A DNA stretch of 8,513 bases, taken from contig JAFAHP010000452.1 of the NCBI GenBank assembly GCA_019237175.1, positions 1-8,513 of the forward strand. The letters run 5' to 3'. Positions 1 to 6,570 of the stretch are shown here, piece by piece; position 1 is the first letter of the stretch; each line of letters opens with the position of its first letter. The notes under the pieces were generated by a model. That model was not told the origin of the DNA. It made no database searches and saw nothing but the letters and a program-made list of their open reading frames with translations. The stretch comes from Alphaproteobacteria bacterium (GTDB taxonomy: Bacteria; Pseudomonadota; Alphaproteobacteria; ATCC43930; CGMCC-115725). Both the position numbers and the translations under genes were made by a program.

Positions 1-9
1 AAGCAGCCG

Positions 10-57
10 GTCACCCCGGACCGGCCTGCAGGGCCGGCCGCCTGGGGGCCGGGTGAC
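10..57. repeat. GC-rich nested inverted repeat at the left edge
   Basis: An outer 7-bp pair, GTCACCC (10-16) with GGGTGAC (51-57), encloses an inner hairpin, CCGGCC (21-26), 5-nt loop, GGCCGG (32-37). There is no following T-run on either strand, so it is not a standard intrinsic terminator. It could be a REP-like palindrome, the structured end of an upstream transcript, or simply GC-rich sequence. Confidence 0.35.
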
Positions 58-280
58 GACCCGGGAGACGCCCTCATCCTGCCGACAATCGCCCCCGAGG
101 GATCATCCACCAAAGAGCGATATCGATTAGGACGTTGTGCTGACGACGACGTGGTAGACAGCCGCCTGCCCTGCATAACCTTTAACTTAACATAGACGAC
201 AAAAAAATTTGATCAAGTCAATCGCCGTTTGTTACCACGAGCCGAGTATTTCCGCAGATCAACGCGAAGCCGAGCACTTA

Positions 281-310
281 TTTACAGTTAAGGCATCTTT
301 GGGTCGTAAT
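281..310 (+). promoter_or_regulatory. Candidate sigma-70-type promoter for the MFS exporter
   Basis: TTTACA (281-286; 5 of 6 to the -35 consensus) and CGTAAT (305-310; 4 of 6 to the -10 consensus) are separated by 18 bp. They lie in the AT-richer part of the leader, about 80 bp before the GTG start. Found by eye; alphaproteobacterial promoters are variable, so this is tentative. Confidence 0.3.
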
Positions 311-333
311 TGCGGCAGCCGCGGAGCGAGACA

Positions 334-349
334 ATGCCGGATCCGGCAT
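334..349. promoter_or_regulatory. Perfect 16-bp palindrome, probable operator of the exporter gene
   Basis: ATGCCGGATCCGGCAT is its own reverse complement and ends 41 bp before the GTG start of the MFS exporter, just downstream of the candidate promoter. Drug exporters of this family are often controlled by TetR- or MarR-type repressors binding such dyads. No regulator gene lies in the window, so the binding protein is unknown and the operator role is inferred from position and symmetry. A second, 6-bp palindrome, TGATCA, follows at 351-356. Confidence 0.45.
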
Positions 350-390
350 CTGATCATGTCTATTGCACTCTTGTCGTGTGAAGGCGCCCG

Positions 391-1881
391 GTGACTGTCC
401 AAGCCGACGTATCGTTGCTCGCCGGCCGGCGTCAGGCGACCATCGCCTTGATGCTTGCAACGGCAATGCAAGCCTTCGACGCGACGATTGCAAATGTCGC
501 CCTACCGCAGCTCGAACGTGGCTTTGGGGGTGGGATCGATCTCGGCTCCTGGGTGATGACCAGTTATCTCTGCGCTTCTGCCGTCACCGCGATTTTGACC
601 GGCTGGCTGCGACGTCGCACCGGATTGCGCCAGCTGATCACTGGCGCTGTCGGATTGTTCGTCGCCGCCTCACTGCTTTGCGCACTGGCAACTACCTTCG
701 GCTCGTTGATCGCCTTCCGCCTTATCCAGGGCGCGGCGGCCGGAATAATTCAGCCGCTGGCGCAGGCGGTCGTTCTCGATATCTACCCCAAACAGGAGCA
801 CGGCCGGATGCTCGCGATCTGGGGCGCGACGATCATGGCGGGCCCGATGCTCGGTCCGGTGCTGGGCGGAATCATCACCGACCTCGCGTCGTGGCGCTGG
901 ATCTTCGGGTTGAACGTGCCGCTCGGCGCGATTGCTCTTGCAGGATTGGCGGCGCTCCCGCGGACCGATCCGTGCGACACCGCCCCGATCGATCGGTGGG
1001 GTCTGGTCATGCTGGTGGTCGCGACCGGATCTTTGCAACTCGCGTTGCAGCGCAGCATTGGGCGGATCTGGCCGCCGTCCATTGAGACCGATTGCGAGCT
1101 GGCTATCGCGATATGCGCGGGCGGCTTAATTGCGCTCCAAAGCAGCCGGGCGCGTTTCGTGCTGTTTCGCTTCGACGTGTTTCGCGATCTTAACTTTGCG
1201 CTTGCGGCACTCTACAATTTTCTGGTCGGCGCAATACTGTTCACGACGATCGTCTTTATTCCGGCTCTGGCTCAGGGCCCGTTTGGCTGGAATGCCACAG
1301 AGGCCGGTCTGGTGATTTCGCCGCGCGGGGTCGGAACAATGGCGATGATGCTCGCCATTCGCCATGTAATCGATCGGGTCGATCACCGAATTCTGTTGGT
1401 GAGCGGCCTTTTGTTGACCGCCGGCGCCATCGCATTAATGGCGCGGGTGCCGTTGCATGGCGGGCAGGGCTGGTTGGCGGCGACCAGTGCGGCGCAAGGG
1501 ATCGGCGTCGGTTTGCTGTTTACGCCCCTGAGCACGATCGCCTTTTCGACCCTGGGAGCGGAACCCAGGACCGACGCCGCCGGCGTTTACAATTTGGCCA
1601 GGCAGCTCGGCTGCGCAGCGGGGGTTGCGGTGATGACTGCCGTATTGCAGGTGAGACTTCAGATCCGACTGTCGGACCTCCGCCCGCACGCCGTGACCAG
1701 CCCCTCGACGACGGACCCGTCGGCGGCCGCAACCCTCGCCGCTTACGGGGATTGCTTCGAGGTTCTAGCGATCGTTGCGCTGGCGATGATCCCAGCGGTG
1801 CTGCTCTTTCGAGTCGTTCGTCACAGAAGCGACGATGTCGGCGGCGACTGCAAAGACAATTCGCACCAGCCGCATTCTTAA
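391..1881 (+). CDS. DHA2-family (EmrB/QacA-type) MFS multidrug exporter
   Basis: A 496-residue inner-membrane protein of the major facilitator superfamily, DHA2 (14-helix) branch, expected to export drugs or other small amphipathic compounds using the proton gradient. Helix 1 has the family signature with an acidic residue (FDATIANVALP, residues 29-39). Motif A-like basic residues follow helix 2 (WLRRRTG, 72-78), the FRLIQGAAAG motif B lies at 109-118, and the antiporter motif C (GPMLGPVLGG) at 151-160. Length and hydrophobic pattern match the family. The start is GTG at 391, with AAGG (381-384) six bases upstream as ribosome-binding site. EmrB-type pumps often work with an EmrA/HlyD periplasmic adaptor; none is seen downstream and the upstream side is cut off. 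Its TAA stop overlaps the stop of the convergent kinase gene. The substrate cannot be read from sequence. Confidence 0.9.
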   Translation: MTVQADVSLLAGRRQATIALMLATAMQAFDATIANVALPQLERGFGGGIDLGSWVMTSYLCASAVTAILTGWLRRRTGLRQLITGAVGLFVAASLLCALATTFGSLIAFRLIQGAAAGIIQPLAQAVVLDIYPKQEHGRMLAIWGATIMAGPMLGPVLGGIITDLASWRWIFGLNVPLGAIALAGLAALPRTDPCDTAPIDRWGLVMLVVATGSLQLALQRSIGRIWPPSIETDCELAIAICAGGLIALQSSRARFVLFRFDVFRDLNFALAALYNFLVGAILFTTIVFIPALAQGPFGWNATEAGLVISPRGVGTMAMMLAIRHVIDRVDHRILLVSGLLLTAGAIALMARVPLHGGQGWLAATSAAQGIGVGLLFTPLSTIAFSTLGAEPRTDAAGVYNLARQLGCAAGVAVMTAVLQVRLQIRLSDLRPHAVTSPSTTDPSAAATLAAYGDCFEVLAIVALAMIPAVLLFRVVRHRSDDVGGDCKDNSHQPHS

Positions 1882-3332
1882 GAGGGTTTGACGAGGGCCA
1901 ACGATATCGCGGCGCTGGCATCAAACACCTCGGCTCGCTGAAGAGTCTCGGTATCGGCCGGTGGCAGCATCAGACGCGGCGGCAAAATAACGCGCACAAT
2001 CGTGCCTTTCCCGACGCGGCTCGATATCGCTAGCGTCCCGCCATGAGCTTCAACAAGGCCTTTGGTGATCGGCAGCCCGAGCCCGGTGCCGCCATAATGC
2101 CGGGTCGTTGCCGGCTTCGCCTGTCCGAAGGGCTGCAGGGCTTTTTCCTGCTCCTGTTCATCCATGCCGATGCCGTGGTCCTCGACCTCGATCACGATCT
2201 CACCGGATGGTTCGCTGTCGAGCCGAATTACAACCGCTTCCTGCTCTGGTGAAAACTTGATCGCGTTGGACAGGAGATTGAGGAAAATTTGCTTCATGGC
2301 GCGCTCATCTGCCCAGATAACCAGGGCTTGCTTCGCGGCTTGAAAAATCAGTTCGATACCGCGGCTGCTGGCGTGCTCATGGACGATGCGGATAACATCG
2401 CCCATGATCTCCTGCAATCCGACAGCTTGCTTCGCCAATTCGAGTTTGCCGGCCTCGATCTTCGACATGTCCAGCACGTCGTTGATAATCGACAGCAGAT
2501 GCAGGCTGCTTGAGTGTACGTCTTTGATGTATTCGAGATATTTGTCGTTACCGACAGGTCCAAACAGCTGATGTGAGATGATCTCGGTAAAACCGATGAT
2601 GGCATTGAGCGGCGTGCGCAACTCGTGGCTCATATTGGCCAGAAATTCGCTTTTGGAATGGTTGGCGCTCTCGGCTTGACTGCGGGCCTCGAGCAACCGG
2701 CGTTCGGCGGCGCGGATCTCGGTTATGTCGGAATAGACCGATATCACTGCCCCGTTTGGCATCGCGCTGCGCCGGATCTGCAGCATGAGACCCCGGCGCG
2801 TGACCCGCTCCTTTACGATTGGTACTTCGCGATGAAACTGCTTAAGCCTCCGGGCGGTCTCGGCGGTAGGGTCGACATCGCCAAACTCCCCGTCGGTCGC
2901 CTGGCACATCAGGATGTCGGCCAAAGGGGTCCCGACCGGCAGGTCTTGCGGAAGGTTCAACAGCTCACAAAAACGCGCGTTGCGCGCGGCCAATCGGCCG
3001 TGTGCGTCAAACACGCTGAGACCTTCCCCGATATTGTCGAGCGTATTCTGCAGTAACGCATTTTGGCGCGCCAGTCGTGCCTGATCGCGCCGCTTGTACG
3101 CGGCAGCCAACAAGCGCCGCCCAAAAAGCCATCTTGCTGAATTTACGAGCGCCGCGACCGCCGCCGCAAACATCGCCAGCCCGGCCAGGTCGCTCCGGAA
3201 AAGCGACTCCCCGCGCGCCGGTTGGAGGCACACATACGCGTAAGCGCCGCAACAAGCGGCGAATAGGGCGCTCAGTGCGACGGCAATTGGTGCCTGGTGA
3301 GCGCGCCCAACTTGGTTTGTGGGCACCATCAA
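1878..3332 (-). CDS. Membrane-bound PAS-domain sensor histidine kinase (orphan)
   Basis: A 484-residue sensor kinase. Two hydrophobic segments near the N-terminus (about residues 14-36 and 48-70) anchor it in the inner membrane with little periplasmic sequence between. A PAS domain follows (about 92-210; LLQNTLDNIGEGLSVFDAHG), then a HisKA dimerisation domain with the phosphoacceptor His236 in SHELRTPLNAIIGF. The HATPase domain has the N box (NLLSNAIKF, 352-360), G1 box (DHGIGM, 385-390) and G2 box (GGTGLGL, 414-420). All catalytic motifs are intact, so it should be active. It resembles the PAS/PleC-DivJ-like cytosolic-sensing kinases common in Alphaproteobacteria. No receiver domain or response-regulator gene is adjacent, so its partner is unknown. 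TTG at 3332 is preceded by GGTGAT eight bases upstream; an ATG at 3329 is the alternative. The gene is convergent with the exporter, sharing four bases at the stops. Confidence 0.9.
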   Translation of the reverse strand: MMVPTNQVGRAHQAPIAVALSALFAACCGAYAYVCLQPARGESLFRSDLAGLAMFAAAVAALVNSARWLFGRRLLAAAYKRRDQARLARQNALLQNTLDNIGEGLSVFDAHGRLAARNARFCELLNLPQDLPVGTPLADILMCQATDGEFGDVDPTAETARRLKQFHREVPIVKERVTRRGLMLQIRRSAMPNGAVISVYSDITEIRAAERRLLEARSQAESANHSKSEFLANMSHELRTPLNAIIGFTEIISHQLFGPVGNDKYLEYIKDVHSSSLHLLSIINDVLDMSKIEAGKLELAKQAVGLQEIMGDVIRIVHEHASSRGIELIFQAAKQALVIWADERAMKQIFLNLLSNAIKFSPEQEAVVIRLDSEPSGEIVIEVEDHGIGMDEQEQEKALQPFGQAKPATTRHYGGTGLGLPITKGLVEAHGGTLAISSRVGKGTIVRVILPPRLMLPPADTETLQRAEVFDASAAISLALVKPS

Positions 3333-3599
3333 CCTATGTCATCACCGTGTCTCGGTTCGTCACGACGGTCGCGAGCAGCGCCGCACCATGGCGGACCCGC
3401 TCGTCAGGGACGCGGCTATTTGGATGCGTTTGCAAGCGCTGCCGATTGAAACACCCGACGAGTCCCGCAGATTGCCCGACCGCTCTCGGCCACGTATTTA
3501 TGGAGGGTGCCGGTATTGCGCTAAAACTTCCTTAACTCGATCGCCGATCGCTTGTTGATAGAAGCGCAGATCAGCCGCAGCCGTCTTGAGGGCCCGCGT
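3333..3599. other. Spacer between the dehydrogenase operon and the kinase gene
   Basis: This should hold the 3' end of the dehydrogenase transcript and the kinase promoter, both on the minus strand. No clear hairpin plus T-run terminator and no convincing -35/-10 pair were found. Directly after the stop of the alpha-subunit gene, the same minus-strand frame stays open for 32 codons (about 3599 down to 3504) and reads as plausible protein, but it has no start codon of its own. Confidence 0.5.
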
Positions 3600-4967
3600 T
3601 TAGTCGGCGGGGCTTAACTCGGCCAAGGTGCCGACGGTGATCGGTTTATACGGGGCACGAGCCCGCCAAGTGCCGATCTCACCGATTGGTCGGCCAAGCG
3701 TATCGGCGATCACCGGGCCAACGATCGGACCGCAAATTCTTCCCTGACACGGTCCCATTCCGCAGCGGGTAAACGCCTTGACTTGGTTGGGCCCCACTGC
3801 GCCCAGGCGCGCGGCTTGGCGAATGTCTGCGGCTGCAACTTCTTCGCAGCGACAGACGATGGTCTCGTCTTCATCGGGGACGAGCACCGAAGGCGGTGGG
3901 CGGTAAAGACGATCCAGAAACGCGTGAAGCGCATGCTCGCGCGCGAGCCGTGCGCGGATCGGCTTCGCTCGACGGTCGCGTTCCGCTTCGTTGAGGCGCC
4001 CGAGCAGCATCGCGGCGTCAAGCGCTGCGAGCTGTCCCGACAGGCAGGCCGCTTCGGCGCCGAGGATTGCGCCCCCGTCTCCTGCGATCGCAATGCAGGG
4101 CAGGCTGCTTTGTCCCCAAGGGTCGAGCACCGGCCGCCAGCACAATTGCTCCTCGTCCCACTCGTGGCGCAGCTGTAACGCGAGCCCGACGTGGATGTTT
4201 GGGATGAGCCCTTCATGCAACAGCAGATGGTCGGCGGCGATTTCACCGTCCCGCCAGGCAACCCGCTCCAAGCTGCTGCGCCCGATCGCGCGCAGACCGC
4301 GCACCGCGCGACGGATCCTTATGCCGGCGCACTTTGTCGCGAGGATCCATCGAAGACCTTTCAACAGCGCCCTCCCGCCCGGCCAACGCCGTATCAGCGG
4401 CGCAACCGCGTGGCGGTAATTTGTCAAGGGCGTGGTATCGAGTATCGCGGTGGGCGGGGCTCCAGCACGCGTCAACTGCATCGCCAGGAGGTACAAAAGC
4501 GGCCCCTGTCCCGCCAACACAACCCGGCCGGAAGGCGTGAGGTCCGCCGATTTGAGCAGAGTTTGCGCGCCGCCGACCGTCATGACCCCGGGCAATGTCC
4601 ACCCTGGGATTGGGACCGGGCGTTCGATTGCCCCGGTCGCCAGCAAGATCCGGCGGGCGGATACCGTGTCGGCCCGGCCGTCGGCGACGAGGTACAGTCT
4701 ACCCTCCGGCTCGAGGTGCCATAAGGTGGTGGCCGGCCGGTAAACGATGCCGCTGGCCCGCATTGCTGCGACCAGCGTGCGGCCGGCAAGGAAGTCCGCG
4801 CCGAGGGGAGAATCCGGGCGGGCGCGCTCGACGGCGCGGTAGATTTGCCCGCCGGGCGCGTCCTGTTCATCGATCAGCAGGGTTTCGAGGTTGAACTGTG
4901 CGGCGAGAGTAGCCGCCGCCATCCCGGCCGGCCCCGCGCCGACGACGGCAAAGTCGACCGTGCTCAT
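3600..4967 (-). CDS. FAD/NAD(P)-type oxidoreductase subunit with BFD-like [2Fe-2S] domain (amine dehydrogenase alpha subunit)
   Basis: A 455-residue protein of the HcnB / opine oxidase subunit A / D-hydroxyproline dehydrogenase alpha family, the subunit thought to pass electrons from the substrate-oxidising flavoprotein onward. The N-terminal FAD dinucleotide-binding motif is GAGPAG (10-15). ATGAIERPVPIPGWTLPGV (110-128) is highly characteristic of this family. A second Rossmann motif, GQGPLLYLLA, lies at 153-162, and the FAD-closing AIAGDGG at 293-299. The C-terminal BFD-like domain has cysteines C372, C374, C402 and C407 (CRCEE...RCGMGPCQGR) for a [2Fe-2S] cluster. The ATG overlaps the TGA of the upstream [2Fe-2S] gene as ATGA, and no good ribosome-binding site is seen, so translation is probably coupled. 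It is the last gene of the operon. The exact substrate is not determinable from this subunit. Confidence 0.88.
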   Translation of the reverse strand: MSTVDFAVVGAGPAGMAAATLAAQFNLETLLIDEQDAPGGQIYRAVERARPDSPLGADFLAGRTLVAAMRASGIVYRPATTLWHLEPEGRLYLVADGRADTVSARRILLATGAIERPVPIPGWTLPGVMTVGGAQTLLKSADLTPSGRVVLAGQGPLLYLLAMQLTRAGAPPTAILDTTPLTNYRHAVAPLIRRWPGGRALLKGLRWILATKCAGIRIRRAVRGLRAIGRSSLERVAWRDGEIAADHLLLHEGLIPNIHVGLALQLRHEWDEEQLCWRPVLDPWGQSSLPCIAIAGDGGAILGAEAACLSGQLAALDAAMLLGRLNEAERDRRAKPIRARLAREHALHAFLDRLYRPPPSVLVPDEDETIVCRCEEVAAADIRQAARLGAVGPNQVKAFTRCGMGPCQGRICGPIVGPVIADTLGRPIGEIGTWRARAPYKPITVGTLAELSPAD

Positions 4968-5275
4968 GACGATTGCGGGGCCGGGTTCAGTCGCCGCCCA
5001 CGGTTTTGGCAGCGGATCTGCATTCCCGCGCGGGCCTCGATCATGCAGCTCCGCTGATTAGCGACCCCGTCGATGTCGGCGAGACAGTCGTGACAGACCC
5101 CCATCATGCAATAGGGCGCCCGCGCCGAACCCTTGACCGATGTCTCGCGGATGCTGTGCAAGCCGGCGGCAAGGATTGCCGCGGCGGCAGAAGCGCCGGC
5201 CGGGACACGCACCAAGCGGCCTTCGACAACCACGATGACATTCGCGGGGCGACCCTCAGGCCGCAGCTGAAACAT
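4964..5275 (-). CDS. Small [2Fe-2S] ferredoxin-like subunit of an amine dehydrogenase (gamma subunit)
   Basis: About 103 residues, matching the small (2Fe-2S)-binding proteins (Fer2_4 type) of HcnA, opine oxidase and D-hydroxyproline dehydrogenase complexes. It should carry electrons between the two flavoprotein subunits. The cluster motif is C56-x4-C61-x2-C64 (PYCMMGVCHDC) followed by C77 (QRSCMIEARAGMQIRC), as in the family. The start was set at ATG 5275 because the protein then begins MFQLRPEGR, the usual beginning for the family, and GGGAAA lies eight bases upstream. The open frame extends to 5329, but those extra 18 residues lie inside the upstream gene. The gene overlaps the upstream DAO gene by 20 bp and the downstream alpha gene by 4 bp, a tight operon arrangement. 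Confidence 0.87.
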   Translation of the reverse strand: MFQLRPEGRPANVIVVVEGRLVRVPAGASAAAAILAAGLHSIRETSVKGSARAPYCMMGVCHDCLADIDGVANQRSCMIEARAGMQIRCQNRGRRLNPAPQSS

Positions 5276-6371
5276 CAAAGCGCTTTCCCGAGAACAGATC
5301 GAGCCACGGGTCGAGAGTCCCCGCGGCAATCATGGGTGCCAGCACATTGGCATGCGCACCGGCCAAGGTCACCCCGCTGTGGCAATTCACCGTAAAAGCG
5401 CCGGGGAAACGTTGCGACTGATCGTAGATCGGCAACCCATCCGGAGGCATCACCCGCAATGCCGCCCAGGCCCGAACAATTTGCAGCTCACGCAGCCACG
5501 GAAACGACAACACCGCCCGCCGGGCGATCGCCTGCATGACCGCCGGCTTTTGGCTGGTGTCAAAGCCGACATCCTCTTGGCTGTCGCCGAGCATCATGCC
5601 GCCTTCTTCGGTCTGGCGGACGGTCGTGGTTGGGATCGGCATCAGCTGCTGCGCGCGTTCGGTGACGAGGATCTGGCCGCGCTGGGGTCTGACCGGTGCA
5701 TTCAATCCGAACAGGGGCGCCAAACCGGCGTTGCCGAGTCCGGCGGCGAGAACGACCTTTGACGCGCGCAACTCGCCCGCCGCCGTGACGAGCCGAAACT
5801 CGCCGGGCGCAGGTACGGCGTCAACGACCTGCGCATTCGGGATGTAGCCGCCGCCGTGATCCACAAAACCACGGTGGAGGGCCCGCAACAGACGAAGCGG
5901 ATTGGCGTGGCCGTCATACGGCGTCCACGACGCCCCTGTCACCGCAGGACCGGTTCCCGGCAGCAGATCCGCCACTTCGCGCTGATCGAGCATGCGGTAT
6001 TCAAAGCCGAAATTGCCGGCCTCCCGGCGCATCCGCTCCATCCGCTGACGGCGCTGGTCAAATTCCTCATCCCCGAGGCACAGATGGACCCCGCCGGCGC
6101 GCCGATATCCAACCGCAATACCGGTCTTGTCCGCCAACTCGGCGGCCAGAGGCACCCATTGATCGACCGAGCCCCTGGTCCAGCGTTGGTAATGCGGGGC
6201 CCCTTCGCCCTTGCTCTGCACCCAGACGAGACCAAAATTTCCCCGCGAAGCGCGAAACGCGACATCACCTTCGTCAAGCAGCGCGGTGGTGAGCCCGGCG
6301 CGCGCCAGCCCGTAACCGATCGCGGACCCAACCAGCCCGCCGCCGATCACGATTGCATCATAGCGCTCCAC
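5256..6371 (-). CDS. DAO-type FAD-dependent oxidoreductase (amine/imino-acid dehydrogenase beta subunit)
   Basis: A 371-residue flavoprotein of the D-amino-acid oxidase / sarcosine oxidase beta fold, likely the catalytic subunit that oxidises the C-N bond of an amino acid, imino acid or opine. The FAD motif IGGGLVG lies at 9-15. GNFGLVWVQSKG (about 45-56) is typical of the hydroxyproline/proline dehydrogenase beta and opine oxidase B group. RPQRGQILVTE marks the middle of the substrate domain, and CHSGVTLAGAHANVLAPMI near the C-terminus is the conserved FAD-closing segment. The start was placed at GTG 6371, with GAGAGG seven bases upstream; the frame is open for a further 33 codons, but that part does not resemble the family. 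It is the first gene of a beta-gamma-alpha operon. D-hydroxyproline, proline, octopine/nopaline-type opines and glycine are all possible substrates. The true one is unknown. Confidence 0.88.
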   Translation of the reverse strand: MERYDAIVIGGGLVGSAIGYGLARAGLTTALLDEGDVAFRASRGNFGLVWVQSKGEGAPHYQRWTRGSVDQWVPLAAELADKTGIAVGYRRAGGVHLCLGDEEFDQRRQRMERMRREAGNFGFEYRMLDQREVADLLPGTGPAVTGASWTPYDGHANPLRLLRALHRGFVDHGGGYIPNAQVVDAVPAPGEFRLVTAAGELRASKVVLAAGLGNAGLAPLFGLNAPVRPQRGQILVTERAQQLMPIPTTTVRQTEEGGMMLGDSQEDVGFDTSQKPAVMQAIARRAVLSFPWLRELQIVRAWAALRVMPPDGLPIYDQSQRFPGAFTVNCHSGVTLAGAHANVLAPMIAAGTLDPWLDLFSGKRFDVSAAA

Positions 6372-6570
6372 CAAACCCCCTCTCGCGGGCACCCGCCAAG
6401 ACGCTTCCGGCTCTCTTTTTGACGATAGAATGCGGATAATAACATACCTTCCAGCCGCCGGACGACCCATCGGATCGGCCGCTGCGCCAGCTTAGCCACG
6501 GGAGTCGGGATCCGATGAGCTTTATCGCCCGAATAAGCAATCCCTCGGTTGTGACGGCTGGGTGAGGCGC
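6372..6570. promoter_or_regulatory. Divergent promoter region between the dehydrogenase operon and the amidase
   Basis: This 199-bp spacer must contain promoters in both directions. It has an AT-rich core (about 6415-6452) against a GC-rich background. A 9-bp perfect inverted repeat, CATCGGATC (6468-6476) with GATCCGATG (6509-6517), has arms 32 bp apart (41 bp centre to centre). Such a dyad could be a regulator-binding site; no regulator gene is present beside it. No confident -35/-10 pair was identified. Confidence 0.4.

Larger units (their letters stand above)
1..390. other. Left-edge intergenic region upstream of the MFS exporter
   Basis: No complete gene is visible here. The first ~100 bases are very GC-rich and contain nested inverted repeats (10-57). 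Bases 170-300 are clearly more AT-rich and look like promoter DNA. Reading frame +1 is open from base 1 to a TAG at 193-195 (64 codons) and its first 33 codons are mostly G/C at the third position, so it could be the C-terminal end of a gene entering from the left. However, frame +2 is also open to about base 129 with similar bias, so coding is not established. The second half carries a candidate promoter, a palindrome and a short upstream ORF, listed separately. Confidence 0.5.

Noticed and set aside
363..1085. Long plus-strand open frame of 240 codons overlapping the exporter
   Set aside because: It is rich in Arg, Gly and Pro with no family character, and lies wholly in a second frame of the well-supported MFS gene. 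It is a GC-driven shadow.
1520..1924. Minus-strand frame of 134 codons inside the exporter
   Set aside because: It is Ser/Arg/Pro-rich with no recognisable domain, antisense to the MFS gene. A shadow.
3540..3560. CGATCG repeats as a terminator hairpin after the dehydrogenase operon
   Set aside because: The self-complementary hexamers leave no usable loop, and no T-run follows on the minus strand.
5276..5329. N-terminal extension of the [2Fe-2S] subunit to an ATG at 5329
   Set aside because: The extra 18 residues do not match the family, and ATG 5275 has a ribosome-binding site and gives the usual N-terminus.
6372..6470. 33-residue N-terminal extension of the DAO-type subunit
   Set aside because: FAD-binding proteins of this family start a few residues before the Rossmann strand. 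GTG 6371 has GAGAGG upstream, so the longer form is unlikely.
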